A stretch of 64,000 bases of DNA from Acidovorax_G lacteus (GTDB lineage Bacteria; Pseudomonadota; Gammaproteobacteria; Burkholderiales; Burkholderiaceae_C): NCBI RefSeq assembly GCF_039540375.1, contig NZ_BAABEX010000004.1, forward strand, positions 62,001-126,000, written 5' to 3'. The translations under genes were made by a program, and so were the position numbers. Below are positions 17,811 through 26,550 of this stretch, piece after piece. How positions within the stretch are numbered: position 1 is the stretch's first letter; the number at the start of each line of letters is the position of its first letter. Below the pieces are notes generated by a model, which did not search any database, had not been told where the DNA came from, and was given only the letters and a program-made list of their open reading frames with translations.

Positions 17811-18296
17811 ATGCGCCCTGCCACAGCCCCTGCAGTGACCGCGTTCGAGCCCGAATTTGTCGAGGGCCTGCGCGAAATCTTTGAAGAAAAGATCGTCTTC
17901 AACCAGGTGCTGGGCCTCAAGATCGTGACGCTGCGGCCCGACGCGGTGGAGGCGCGCATCGACATGCGGCCCGACCTGGTGGGCCACTATGCGTACAACC
18001 GCATCCACGGTGGCGTGATCAGCGCGGCGCTGGACGCCATGGGCGGCCTGGCGGTGATGGTGGCGATTGGCGCCAAGCACATGGACGAGCCGCCCGAGCA
18101 GCGCCTGCATCGCTTTGCCAAGCTGGGCACCATCGACCTGCGCATCGACTACCTGCGCCCGGGCATCGGCACGCACTTTGGCCTGCGCGCCGAGGTGCTG
18201 CGCCTGGGCTCGCGCGTGGCCACCACGCGCATGGAGTTCGTCGGGCCCGACGGACAGCTCATGTCGGCGGGGGCTGCGGCCTACATCGTGTCGTAG
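17811..18296 (+). CDS. Hotdog-fold thioesterase (YiiD/PaaI-like)
   Basis: Protein of 161 aa. The hotdog signature NRIHGGVISAALDAMGG is at about residues 63-79, followed by IDLRIDYLRPG strands, a pattern seen in thioesterases acting on acyl-CoA or acyl-ACP. Frames extend upstream through the hairpin repeat, which is not coding, so the ATG at 17811 is used; GCGGAGA lies 8 nt before it. No operon partner is evident; bactofilin follows after 147 nt. Confidence 0.8.
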   Translation: MRPATAPAVTAFEPEFVEGLREIFEEKIVFNQVLGLKIVTLRPDAVEARIDMRPDLVGHYAYNRIHGGVISAALDAMGGLAVMVAIGAKHMDEPPEQRLHRFAKLGTIDLRIDYLRPGIGTHFGLRAEVLRLGSRVATTRMEFVGPDGQLMSAGAAAYIVS

Positions 18297-18443
18297 CCTC
18301 GCCAAGCGCGGCGCGTGTGAGCCGCTGCAAGCCTTGCAAACGCATGCAACGGCCGAGCGGTTTGGTTACGCACCTTGCACAACGCGCGCAGACCGCGGCC
18401 GGGCCGCGGCCTAGCATGGGTTTCTTTTCGTCAAGGAGATCCG

Positions 18444-19007
18444 ATGGCCGTGCAGAACCCGTTTTTTGGTAAACGCGAACCCGAGTCTTTTGGTGCGCGC
18501 AACGCGCCGCCTGCCGGGCCTCTGGCCGGGCTCGGCAGTCAGGCCAGCCAGCCCGCTCCCCCAGCCCAGGCGGCGGCCAAGCCCGCTGCGCCCACGGCCA
18601 GCGCCACGGCCGATGGGACCGGTGGCAGCAAGCTCACCGTGGGCCCGAACATCAAGCTCAAGGGCGTGGAGATCACCGACTGCGACACGCTGGTGGTCGA
18701 GGGCATCGTCGAGGCCACGATGGATTCGCGCGTGATCCAGATCGCGGAGCAGGGTGCGTTCCGCGGCTCTGCCGAGATCGACATTGCCGAAATCCATGGC
18801 GAGTTCCACGGAACGCTCACGGTGCGCCAGAAGCTCGTGATCCACGGCACGGGCAAAGTCAGCGGCAAGATCCGCTACGGCAAGCTGGTGGTGGAAGAGG
18901 GCGGGCAGCTCGCGGGCGAGATCGAATCGGCCCACCTGAGCGCCACCCGGGTGCCAGGCAGCATGCCCGCGCTGCCGCGCGGTGAGCCTGCGCTGGCTGC
19001 GGCCTGA
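18444..19007 (+). CDS. Bactofilin-family polymer-forming protein
   Basis: Cytoskeletal protein of 187 aa. The core (about residues 65-165) shows the regular beta-helix pattern of bactofilins: NIKLKGVEITDCDTLVVEG, then IAEIHGEFHGTLTVRQKL and HGTGKVSGKIRYGKL. The first 60 residues are Pro/Ala-rich and flexible, as in many bactofilins. It assembles without nucleotide into filaments that in other bacteria organise cell shape or envelope enzymes. AAGGAG at 18433 fixes the ATG. No peptidase gene of the usual bactofilin partner type is next to it. Confidence 0.9.
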   Translation: MAVQNPFFGKREPESFGARNAPPAGPLAGLGSQASQPAPPAQAAAKPAAPTASATADGTGGSKLTVGPNIKLKGVEITDCDTLVVEGIVEATMDSRVIQIAEQGAFRGSAEIDIAEIHGEFHGTLTVRQKLVIHGTGKVSGKIRYGKLVVEEGGQLAGEIESAHLSATRVPGSMPALPRGEPALAAA

Positions 19008-19019
19008 GGCCGCCCGCCT

Positions 19020-19448
19020 TCAGCCCGCCAGCGGCGCGGCGGGCTTGGGCACCGGGCGCGGGCGCCCCTGCGCGTCGATGGCCACGTAGGTCAGGCGCGC
19101 TTCGGTCACCTTCACAAACTGGCCTTGCGTGGCAAAACGCTCGGCAAACACCTCCACCTCCACGGTGACCGAGGTGTTGCCGATGCGCGTGACGGCGGCG
19201 TAGAACGACAGGATGTCGCCCACGCGCACCGGCTGCTTGAAGATGAATTCGTTGACGGCCACGGTGGCCATGCGGCCCTGGATATGGCGCGCGGGCAGCA
19301 CCGAGCCGGCCAGGTCGACCTGGGCCATGACCCAGCCGCCAAAGATGTCGCCATTGCCGTTGGTGTCGGCTGGCATGGGGATGACCTTGAGCACCAGTTC
19401 CTTGTCGGTTGGCAACTGGGCGGCGGGGGGGCTGAATTTCTCGGACAT
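19020..19448 (-). CDS. Acyl-CoA thioesterase, YciA-like
   Basis: Hotdog acyl-CoA hydrolase of 142 aa. The signature DTNGNGDIFGGWVMAQVD (residues 27-44) has the Asp and Asn/Gly turn typical of YciA/ACOT enzymes, and VAVNEFIFKQPVRVGD follows. The frame is open for another 58 codons upstream, but those overlap the divergent promoter region; the ATG at 19448 begins the family-like sequence. It is convergent with the bactofilin gene (12-nt gap) and divergent from the Atm1-like exporter gene. Confidence 0.88.
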   Translation of the reverse strand: MSEKFSPPAAQLPTDKELVLKVIPMPADTNGNGDIFGGWVMAQVDLAGSVLPARHIQGRMATVAVNEFIFKQPVRVGDILSFYAAVTRIGNTSVTVEVEVFAERFATQGQFVKVTEARLTYVAIDAQGRPRPVPKPAAPLAG

Positions 19449-19548
19449 GGGCACAATCTCGGTTGGGGCAGCGCCGCAGGGCGCTGCCATGGGGTGCCTG
19501 CGGCCGCAGCGCGCCGCCAGCACAACAACAAGCCCGGAATTGTCCCCC

Positions 19549-21366
19549 ATGCGCCGCAGCGGCGAATCGCCTCCTCCCCCATCTGCCCCCGGGGCTGCGC
19601 CTGCGCGCTCCGACTGGGCCACGCTCGGCCGGCTCTGGCCCTATCTGTGGCAGTACAAGTGGCGCGTGCTTGCGGCCATCGCCTTCATGGTGGGGGCCAA
19701 GCTCGCCAACGTGGGCGTGCCGGTGCTGCTCAAGCAACTGGTCGATGCGATGGATCTGCCTGTGGGCAACCCGGCGGCCGTGCTGGTGGTGCCCGCAGGG
19801 CTGCTGCTGGCCTACGGGCTGCTGCGCCTGTCGACCTCGCTGTTCACCGAACTGCGCGAACTGGTGTTTGCCAAGGCCACACAGGGCGCGGCGCGCAGCA
19901 TTGCGCTGCAGACCTTTCAGCACTTGCACGGCCTCTCCCTGCGCTTTCACCTGGAACGCCAGACGGGCGGCATGACGCGCGACATCGAACGCGGCGTGCG
20001 CGGCATCGAGTCGCTGATCTCGTTCTCGCTCTTCAATGTGGCCGCCACGCTGGTCGAGGTGGTGCTGGTGCTCAGCGTGCTGGCCGTCAAGTTCGACGCC
20101 TGGTTCGCCTGGATCACGCTGGGCGCGCTGGTCTGCTACATCGCCTACACGGTGGTGGTGACCGAATGGCGCACCAAGTTCCGCCGCGAGGCCAACGAGT
20201 TCGATTCGGCCGCGCACACCAAGGCGGTGGACTCGCTGCTCAACTACGAGACCGTCAAGTACTTCAACAACGAGGCCTTTGAGGCGCGCCGCTACGACGA
20301 AAGCCTGGAGCGCCTGCGCCGTGCGCGGCTCAAGAGCCAGACCACGCTGTCCATGCTCAACGCCGGGCAGCAGCTCATCATTGCCGTGGGCCTGGTGGCC
20401 ATGCTCTGGCGGGCCACGCAGGGCGTGGTCGATGGCCGCATGACGCTGGGCGACCTGGTCATGGTCAACGCCTTCATGATCCAGCTCTACATCCCGCTGA
20501 ACTTCCTGGGCGTGATCTACCGCGAGATCAAGCAGAGCCTTACCGACTTGGACAAGATGTTCGTGCTCATGGACAAGGAGCGCGAGGTGGCCGACGCCCC
20601 CGGTGCGCCTGCCCTGGCCGGACTGGACGCGCCCACCGTGCGCTTTGACGACGTGCACTTTGCCTACGACCCGGCGCGGCCCATCCTGCAGGGTCTGAGC
20701 TTCGAAATCCCCGCGGGGAAGACGGTGGCCGTGGTCGGCCCCTCGGGCTCGGGCAAGAGCACGCTGGCGCGGCTGCTCTACCGGTTTTATGACATCCAGC
20801 AGGGCGCGATCCGCATCGCGGGGCAGGACATCCGCAGCGTCACGCAGGCCAGCCTGCGCCGGGCCATCGGCATCGTGCCGCAGGACACGGTGCTCTTCAA
20901 CGACACCGTGGCCTACAACATTGCCTACGGCCGTACCGACGCCACCCAGGCCGAGATCGAAGCCGCCGCCCGGGCCGCGCGCATCCACGACTTCATCGCG
21001 GGCACGCCCAAGGGCTACGCGACCATGGTGGGCGAGCGCGGGCTCAAGCTCTCGGGCGGCGAAAAGCAGCGCGTGGCCATTGCGCGCACGCTGCTCAAGA
21101 ACCCGCCGATCCTGATCTTTGACGAGGCCACGAGCGCGCTCGACTCGGCCAACGAGCGCGCCATCCAGGCCGAGCTGCAAAGCGCCGCCCAGGGCAAGAC
21201 CACGCTGCTGATCGCGCACCGCCTGTCCACCGTGGTGGACGCGCACGAGATCCTGGTCATGGAGGCCGGCCGCATCATCGAACGCGGCACCCACGCGGCG
21301 CTGCTGGCGCAGGGCGGCCGCTACGCGAGCATGTGGGCCTTGCAACAAAGCGATCCGTCAGCATGA
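19549..21366 (+). CDS. Atm1/HMT1-type ABC exporter (permease-ATPase fusion)
   Basis: Half-transporter of 605 aa: six membrane helices in about residues 25-330, then an ATPase domain with Walker A GPSGSGKST, Q-loop, signature LSGGEKQR and Walker B ILIFDEATSALD, and the H-loop AHRLST. Membrane-part wording such as HLERQTGGMTRDIERG is typical of the Atm1/AtmA class, which exports glutathione-bound sulfur or metal compounds and helps heavy-metal tolerance. The ATG at 19549 is used since the upstream frame overlaps the divergent thioesterase promoter. Substrate is inferred from the family. Confidence 0.9.
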   Translation: MRRSGESPPPPSAPGAAPARSDWATLGRLWPYLWQYKWRVLAAIAFMVGAKLANVGVPVLLKQLVDAMDLPVGNPAAVLVVPAGLLLAYGLLRLSTSLFTELRELVFAKATQGAARSIALQTFQHLHGLSLRFHLERQTGGMTRDIERGVRGIESLISFSLFNVAATLVEVVLVLSVLAVKFDAWFAWITLGALVCYIAYTVVVTEWRTKFRREANEFDSAAHTKAVDSLLNYETVKYFNNEAFEARRYDESLERLRRARLKSQTTLSMLNAGQQLIIAVGLVAMLWRATQGVVDGRMTLGDLVMVNAFMIQLYIPLNFLGVIYREIKQSLTDLDKMFVLMDKEREVADAPGAPALAGLDAPTVRFDDVHFAYDPARPILQGLSFEIPAGKTVAVVGPSGSGKSTLARLLYRFYDIQQGAIRIAGQDIRSVTQASLRRAIGIVPQDTVLFNDTVAYNIAYGRTDATQAEIEAAARAARIHDFIAGTPKGYATMVGERGLKLSGGEKQRVAIARTLLKNPPILIFDEATSALDSANERAIQAELQSAAQGKTTLLIAHRLSTVVDAHEILVMEAGRIIERGTHAALLAQGGRYASMWALQQSDPSA

Positions 21367-21443
21367 ACGCTGCGCTTGAAGGCGGCCCCGGTGCTCCGCG
21401 CCTGTGTTTGCTGCGCGGGCCAAAGTGCCCCGCCACTCCCCAT

Positions 21444-21503
21444 CCGTTCACGCTGAGCCTGTCGAAGTGCCGCGCAAGGCTTCGACAAGCGCAGCCTGAA
21501 CGG
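21444..21503. repeat. Inverted CCGTTC...CTTCGACAAG intergenic repeat, second copy
   Basis: Same type as 8307-8380: arms beginning CCGTTCACGCTGAG and ending GCAGCCTGAACGG around a 12-nt loop, with several mismatches between arms. It sits between the ABC exporter and the 2-hydroxyacid dehydrogenase genes. Confidence 0.75.
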
Positions 21504-21550
21504 TCGGTGTTGCGCCCGCCTGCCTCATTGGAACCACACTCCCCGAAGCC

Positions 21551-22483
21551 ATGAAACCTGTCCTGCTGGCCCTCAACCACCTGGCCGATGCCCACCGTGC
21601 GCAGATTGCTGCGCAGTACGAGCTGCTGTACGCCCCCGATGCGGCAAGTGCGCAGGCGGCCATGGCCGCCCACGGCCCGCGCGTGCAGGCCGTGCTGACC
21701 ATCGGTGCCACCGGCCTGAGCGCCGCGCAGATGGACGCGCTGCCCGCGCTGTCGCTGGTGTGCGTGCTGGGGGCAGGCTATGAGAACGTGGACGTGGCGC
21801 ATGCGCGCTCGCGCGGCATCGTGCTGGCCACGGGCGCGGGCACCAACGACGACTGCGTGGCCGACCACACCTGGGGCCTGCTGATCGCGGCTGTGCGTGG
21901 CATACCGCGGCTCGACCAGCTCACGCGCCAGGGCGTGTGGCGCACGGCCTTGCCGCTGCCGCCGAATGTGTCGCACAAGCGCCTGGGCATCCTGGGCCTG
22001 GGCACCATCGGCCAGAAGATCGCACAGCGCGCCCTGGGCTTCGAGATGGAGGTGGGCTACCACAACCGCAGCCCGCGCAGCGACGTACCCTACCGCTACT
22101 TTGCCGACCTGCAGGCGCTGGCCACCTGGGCCGACTTTCTGGTGGTGGCCACGCCGGGCGGCGCGGGCACGCGCCACCTGGTCAACGCCGCAGTCCTCCA
22201 GGTGCTGGGCCCCACAGGCGTGGTGGTCAACATCGCACGCGGCAGTGTGATCGACACCGCGGCCCTGGCCGCCGCGCTGCGTGAAGGCCGCGTGGCCGCA
22301 GCGGGCCTGGACGTCTACGAAAGCGAGCCCGCCCCGCCAGCCGAATTGCTGGACCTGCCCAACGTGGTGCTCAGCCCCCACGTGGCCGGCTGGTCGCCCG
22401 AAGCCGTGCAGGCCTCGGTGGACCGCTTTCTGGAGAACGCCCGCCGCCACTTTGCGGGTGAGGCGCCGGTCTCGCCGCTCTGA
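21551..22483 (+). CDS. D-isomer-specific 2-hydroxyacid dehydrogenase
   Basis: NAD(P)-dependent oxidoreductase of 310 aa that interconverts 2-keto and D-2-hydroxy acids. The Rossmann motif LGILGLGTIGQKIA is near residue 148. The catalytic trio is in place: Arg in NIARGSVID, Glu in YESEP and His in LSPHVAGWS. Overall it looks most like hydroxypyruvate/glyoxylate reductases (GhrB-like), but specificity cannot be fixed. The gene follows an inverted repeat and is followed by a hairpin repeat, so it may be transcribed alone. Confidence 0.88.
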   Translation: MKPVLLALNHLADAHRAQIAAQYELLYAPDAASAQAAMAAHGPRVQAVLTIGATGLSAAQMDALPALSLVCVLGAGYENVDVAHARSRGIVLATGAGTNDDCVADHTWGLLIAAVRGIPRLDQLTRQGVWRTALPLPPNVSHKRLGILGLGTIGQKIAQRALGFEMEVGYHNRSPRSDVPYRYFADLQALATWADFLVVATPGGAGTRHLVNAAVLQVLGPTGVVVNIARGSVIDTAALAAALREGRVAAAGLDVYESEPAPPAELLDLPNVVLSPHVAGWSPEAVQASVDRFLENARRHFAGEAPVSPL

Positions 22484-22491
22484 GGTGGTCT

Positions 22492-22551
22492 TGAATGAAA
22501 TCGGCTGCCCGTGCTTGAAATTCAAGCACGAGCAGCTATTAAAATAATAGC
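22492..22551. repeat. Interspersed hairpin repeat
   Basis: Arms GCTGCCCGTGCTTG (22504-22517) and CAAGCACGAGCAGC (22523-22536), one mismatch, 5-nt loop, then TATTAAAATAATAGC. Lies between the 2-hydroxyacid dehydrogenase and MazG-like genes. Confidence 0.85.
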
Positions 22552-22571
22552 AAACGAGTCGAGGCCTGCCC

Positions 22572-22916
22572 ATGGACCTGCCCGCCCTGCAGCACCGCCT
22601 GCGCGCCTTTGCGGCCGAGCGCGCCTGGCAGCCCTACCACACGCCCAAGAACCTGGCCATGGCGCTCATGGTCGAATCGGCGGAGCTGTTGGAGCTGTTT
22701 CAGTGGCTGACGCCCGAAGAATCGGCCCGCCTCACGGCCGACCCCGCGCAGCGCGAGCGCGTGGCCGACGAACTGGCCGATGTGCTGCTGTACCTGCTGC
22801 AACTGGCCGACCACACGGGCATTGATCTGCACGAGGCCGTGGAGCGCAAACTGCTGAAGAACGCGGCCAAGCACCCGGCGCCCGCGGCGATGCAGGAGCC
22901 GCACAGCCTGAAGTGA
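22572..22916 (+). CDS. MazG-like nucleotide pyrophosphohydrolase
   Basis: Compact all-alpha NTP pyrophosphatase of 114 aa. The metal-binding acidic pattern is seen as MVESAELLELFQW near residues 33-45 and DELADVLLYLLQLAD near 65-79, the EExxE...ExxD arrangement of MazG-like/RS21-C6 enzymes that hydrolyse non-standard or excess NTPs. The short length shows a single MazG domain. It follows a hairpin repeat, with no other gene in its transcription unit. Confidence 0.88.
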   Translation: MDLPALQHRLRAFAAERAWQPYHTPKNLAMALMVESAELLELFQWLTPEESARLTADPAQRERVADELADVLLYLLQLADHTGIDLHEAVERKLLKNAAKHPAPAAMQEPHSLK

Positions 22917-22986
22917 CGACGGCGCCCTGCGGTACCGTGTCGCAGCAAGAGGCCGGCGAGGCACAGTCGCGCCGAAGCCCCGCACC

Positions 22987-23170
22987 TCACCAGCCCGCCG
23001 GTGCCAGCACCGAAGCCGGCCCATGAGACCCCATCCGCCCACGTTCGGGAAAGGTCTGGCAGCACAGAGGTGCGGCCACGGGCCCGATGTGGATCACGAT
23101 CGTGTCGTTGGGCAGGGCCAGCGTGCGGGTGCCCGGGGGCAGGCCCGTGCTGGCAAAGGGCTGTCCGTGG
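22987..23170 (-). pseudogene. Possible remnant of an AraC-type regulator N-terminus
   Basis: Minus-strand frame with LPNDTIVIHIGPVAAPL and GSHGPASVLAPAGW just before a TGA. This follows the cupin-like N-terminal pattern of AraC-family regulators (VVVHLG... ...GSVSVLPAGW). The helix-turn-helix half is absent and the frame upstream is not family-like, so if real it is a decayed fragment. The evidence is only pattern similarity over about 55 residues. Confidence 0.3.
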
Positions 23171-23331
23171 CGGGTCGCTGAACGGGGCGGCGCAGACCCG
23201 GAGATGTCGCCAGTCCGAAGGGGTCGGAAAGAATCGCGCTGGATCGCCAGGTCCCTTGCGGCGTTGTTGCTGTGTGCCGCGGTGCCTGAGGGGCAAGGGG
23301 AAATGCCCAGACACGCGCAAAAGCAGCGCCG

Positions 23332-23337
23332 GATAAT
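23332..23337 (+). promoter_or_regulatory. -10 box for leaderless LysR mRNA
   Basis: GATAAT six bases before the ATG at 23344, placing the transcription start at or very near the A of the start codon. No convincing -35 box at 17 nt. Same layout as at 48570, 51677, 29239 and 60923. Confidence 0.5.
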
Positions 23338-23343
23338 GCCTGC

Positions 23344-24276
23344 ATGGAAACCAAGTGGCTTGAAGATTTCGTCAGTCTTGCGGAAACGCGCAGCTTCAGC
23401 CGCTCGGCCCAGTTGCGGCACGTGACCCAGCCCGCGTTCTCGCGCCGCATCCAGGCGCTGGAGGCCTGGGCGGGCACCGATCTGGTGGACCGCAGTTCGT
23501 ACCCCACGCGCCTGACCCCGGCGGGCAAAACCCTGTACGACCAAGCGCTGGAAGTGCTGCAGGCCTTGCAGAACACCCGCGCCATGCTGCGCGCGCACAC
23601 CAGTGCGGGCAAAGACATGATCGAGTTCGCCGTGCCGCACACGCTGGCGTTCACGTTTTTCCCGGCGTGGGTGTCGAGCCTGCACGAGAAGTTCGGCCCG
23701 TTCAAAAGCCGCCTGATCGCCCTGAATGTGCACGACGCGGTGATGCGTTTGCTGGAAGGCGGCTGTGACCTGCTGATCGCCTACCACCATGCCTCGCAGC
23801 CCATTCAGCTCGACAGCGACCGCTACGAGATGGTGAGCCTGGGGCAGGAGGTGCTGTCCCCGTACAGCAAACCGGACGCCGATGGGCTTCCGCTGTTCCG
23901 CCTGCCGGGGCGCGTGGGCTATCCGCTGCCCTACCTGGGCTATGCGCCCGGCGCATACCTGGGGCGGGTGACCGAGCTCATTCTCAAGGAGTCCGACACC
24001 CCCATCCACCTGGAGCGCGTGTACGAGACCGACATGGCCGAAGGCCTGAAGGCCATGGCGCTGGAAGGGCATGGGGTGGCCTTTTTGCCGTACAGCGCAG
24101 TCAAAAAGGAACTGCGCGCGCGCCGTCTGGTCAGTGCCGCACCCGACATGGGCGAAAGCCTGCAAATGGTGATGGATGTGCGCGCCTACCGTGAAAAACC
24201 CGCAGGCAAGGAATCGCCCAAAAGCACCGCCCAGGCGCTGTGGGCCTACCTGCAGGGGCAGACAGGGTCATGCTAA
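23344..24276 (+). CDS. LysR-family transcriptional regulator
   Basis: Regulator of 310 aa with an N-terminal winged helix-turn-helix (residues 4-62; SFSRSAQLRHVTQPAFSRRI) and a substrate-binding domain. No Shine-Dalgarno site precedes the ATG, matching the leaderless promoter call. It is 175 nt upstream of a binding-protein gene for a glutamate/aspartate-type importer on the same strand, so it probably controls that transporter or a linked amino-acid pathway. The inducer is unknown. Confidence 0.9.
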   Translation: METKWLEDFVSLAETRSFSRSAQLRHVTQPAFSRRIQALEAWAGTDLVDRSSYPTRLTPAGKTLYDQALEVLQALQNTRAMLRAHTSAGKDMIEFAVPHTLAFTFFPAWVSSLHEKFGPFKSRLIALNVHDAVMRLLEGGCDLLIAYHHASQPIQLDSDRYEMVSLGQEVLSPYSKPDADGLPLFRLPGRVGYPLPYLGYAPGAYLGRVTELILKESDTPIHLERVYETDMAEGLKAMALEGHGVAFLPYSAVKKELRARRLVSAAPDMGESLQMVMDVRAYREKPAGKESPKSTAQALWAYLQGQTGSC

Positions 24277-24451
24277 GGGTAAATACGGATATAAACTGTT
24301 TGCATAGTTGTCCGCGCAATCGGCATTGGAGTTTCACGATCACGACACGTACAGTTCGCGCCGTGATGACATCAGGCTGGCGACGGGGGCAACAAGCCCA
24401 TGCTGGCATGACGCTTGCATGACCGTTGCGTTTTCGTACCGAAAGACTGCC

Positions 24452-25345
24452 ATGAAACGATCGCTGTGGAGTTGGGCCTGGGGCTGTGCCGCACTGTGCT
24501 GCGCCACAGCGACGGCAGCGCAGCCGGTGCTGGAGCGGGTGGCGGCCGGTGGCAAGCTGGTCATCGGCCACCGCGAGTCGTCCGTTCCGTTTTCGTACAT
24601 CGACCGCCAGACCGGCAAGCCCGTGGGGTATGCGCTGGACCTGTGCCTGCGCCTGGCCGAAGTGGTGCGCAAAAAGGCGGGTGTCAAGGACATGCCTATC
24701 GAACTGGTCATGGTCACGCCTGCCAACCGCATCGCCATGGTGGAAGAGGGCAAGGTGGACATGGAATGCGGCTCGACCACCAACAACGCCGAGCGCCGCC
24801 AGAAGGTGGCGTTCACGATTCCGCACTTCATCACCGGCGCGCGCATGCTGGTCAAGGCCTCCAGCAGCATCGACCGGATGGAAGACCTCAACGGCAAGAA
24901 GCTGGTGTCCACCAAAGGCACCACCCCGCTGAAGGCGGCGGACCAGGCCAACCGCGAGCGGCTGATGGGCATCACCATCATCGAAGCGCCTGACCATGCG
25001 CGCGGTGTGGAGATGGTCGAAAAAGGCGAGGCCGACGCGTTTGTGATGGACGACGTGCTGCTGTATGGCCTGGCGGCCAACCGGCCCGATCCCAAGGCGC
25101 TGAAGGTGGTGGGGCGCTTCCTCACGACCGAGCCGCTGGCGATCATGCTGCCCAAGAACGACCCCGAATTCAAGAAGGTCATCGACGAGGAGATGCGCCG
25201 GCTGATCACCAGCCGCGAGATCTACCCCATCTATGACAAGTGGTTCCTGAAGCCCATCCCGCCTCAGAACACCACGCTGAACCTGCCCGTGAGCTACTTG
25301 CTGCGGGACTTCTGGAAATACCCCACCGACCAGGTTCCGTTCTGA
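24452..25345 (+). CDS. Amino-acid ABC transporter binding protein (GltI-like, first copy)
   Basis: Periplasmic solute receptor of 297 aa with a signal peptide (MKRSLWSWAWGCAALCC, cleavage near TAAQ, residue 23). Bears the family-3 binding-protein pattern: KLVIGHRESSVPFSYID, MECGSTTNNAERR and DAFVMDDVLLYGLA. The phrase CGSTTNN is typical of glutamate/aspartate receptors. A second, similar receptor gene follows 116 nt downstream, then two permeases and an ATPase. An in-frame ATG at 24419 is possible, but 24452 gives a proper signal peptide. It probably feeds the same transporter or senses a related ligand. Confidence 0.88.
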   Translation: MKRSLWSWAWGCAALCCATATAAQPVLERVAAGGKLVIGHRESSVPFSYIDRQTGKPVGYALDLCLRLAEVVRKKAGVKDMPIELVMVTPANRIAMVEEGKVDMECGSTTNNAERRQKVAFTIPHFITGARMLVKASSSIDRMEDLNGKKLVSTKGTTPLKAADQANRERLMGITIIEAPDHARGVEMVEKGEADAFVMDDVLLYGLAANRPDPKALKVVGRFLTTEPLAIMLPKNDPEFKKVIDEEMRRLITSREIYPIYDKWFLKPIPPQNTTLNLPVSYLLRDFWKYPTDQVPF

Positions 25346-25461
25346 ATAAGATCGCCGAGGGGCGATGCCTTTGCCGGAGAATGCGCACCGCGGGCACAAG
25401 CCGCCGTGCGGATGGTCCGGAATCCACCTCTTTTCTTCGCTTCACACACAAGGAGATACCG

Positions 25462-26361
25462 ATGAAGAAGCAATTGCTCGCGGTTGCCGTGACCGCGCTG
25501 GCTGCAGGCGCAGCGTTCGCCCAGGCCAACGACACCCTGGCCAAGATCAAGGCCTCTGGCAGCGTCACTCTCGGGGTGCGCGAATCTTCGGGCCTGTCGT
25601 ACACGCTGGGCAACGGCAAGTACGTCGGTTTCCACACCGAAATGGGTGAAGTCATCCTGGCCGACATCCAGAAGCAACTGGGTCTGCCCAAGCTGGAAGT
25701 CAAGTACCAGCCCGTGACCTCGCAAAACCGCATTCCGCTGGTGACCAACGGCACCGTGGATCTGGAGTGCGGCTCCACCACCAACAACGCCGCACGCCAG
25801 AAGGATGTGGCGTTCGCCGTGACCACCTACGTGGAAGAAGTCCGCATCGCCGTGAAGGCCAACTCGGGCATCACCTCGGTCAAGGACCTGAACGGCAAGA
25901 CCGTGGCCACCACCACCGGCACGACCTCGGTGCAGACCCTGCGCAAGCACGAGCGCGCAGGCGGCATCGACTTCAAGGAAGTGTTCGGCAAAGACCACGC
26001 CGACAGCTTCCTGATGCTGGAAACCGGCCGTGCCGATGCCTTCGTGATGGACGGCTCCATCCTGGCCGCCAACATCTCGAAGTCCAAGACCCCCGCCGAC
26101 TACAAGATCGTGGGTGAAGTCCTGAACGTCGAGCCGATCGCCTGCATGCTGCGCAAGGACGACCCGGCCTTCAAGAAGGCTGTGGACGACTCCATCAAGC
26201 GCCAGATCAAGGACGGTTCGCTGGCCAAGCTGTACGACAAGTGGTTCATGCAGCCCGTGCCGCCGACCAACGTCGCGATCAACCTGCCGATGTCGGCCGC
26301 CACGAAGGAAGCCTGGGCCAACCCGAACGACAAGCCCATGGAAGACTACGCCAAGAAGTGA
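25462..26361 (+). CDS. gltI: Glutamate/aspartate ABC transporter binding protein (second copy)
   Basis: Periplasmic receptor of 299 aa. Signal peptide MKKQLLAVAVTALAAGAAFA, mature part with LGVRESSGLSYTLG, LECGSTTNNAARQKDVAF and ADAFVMDGSILAA. AAGGAGA sets the ATG at 25462. A strong terminator follows the stop, as often seen after binding-protein genes that need higher expression than the permeases downstream. Similar in plan to the receptor at 24452. Ligand is inferred from the family. Confidence 0.9.
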   Translation: MKKQLLAVAVTALAAGAAFAQANDTLAKIKASGSVTLGVRESSGLSYTLGNGKYVGFHTEMGEVILADIQKQLGLPKLEVKYQPVTSQNRIPLVTNGTVDLECGSTTNNAARQKDVAFAVTTYVEEVRIAVKANSGITSVKDLNGKTVATTTGTTSVQTLRKHERAGGIDFKEVFGKDHADSFLMLETGRADAFVMDGSILAANISKSKTPADYKIVGEVLNVEPIACMLRKDDPAFKKAVDDSIKRQIKDGSLAKLYDKWFMQPVPPTNVAINLPMSAATKEAWANPNDKPMEDYAKK

Positions 26362-26377
26362 TCTGCTGATTGGCGCC

Positions 26378-26412
26378 GCCCCTTCGAACGACGGGTTTGA
26401 AGGGGCTTTTTT
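26378..26412 (+). terminator. Terminator/attenuator after gltI
   Basis: Perfect 8-bp stem GCCCCTTC / GAAGGGGC with a 13-nt loop, then a run of six T. It lies 16 nt after the gltI stop and 139 nt before the permease gene, so it likely lowers expression of the permease and ATPase genes. Confidence 0.85.
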
Positions 26413-26550
26413 GTTGGGTGCGCTGCGGTGCTGTTCCTCAAGCAACTGCGTGGCTCCGGGGCTTGCCCGGCGGCTGTGGTTGCAGTTGTTTGTGGAACCG
26501 ACGACCGTGCGTGCCTCCCGTTTCTCGACAAGAACTAAAGGGGTGATCCT

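Larger units (their letters stand above)
22917..23343. other. 427-bp gap with a possible regulator-gene remnant
   Basis: No intact gene. On the minus strand (22987-23170) a short piece reads like the N-terminal part of an AraC-type regulator (described separately). The right end holds the -10 box of the LysR gene. Nothing else was found. Confidence 0.5.

Noticed and set aside
18859..21348. Minus-strand open frame opposite the ABC exporter
   Set aside because: All conserved ABC motifs are on the plus strand; only its last part overlaps the frame region of the true YciA-like gene, in another frame.
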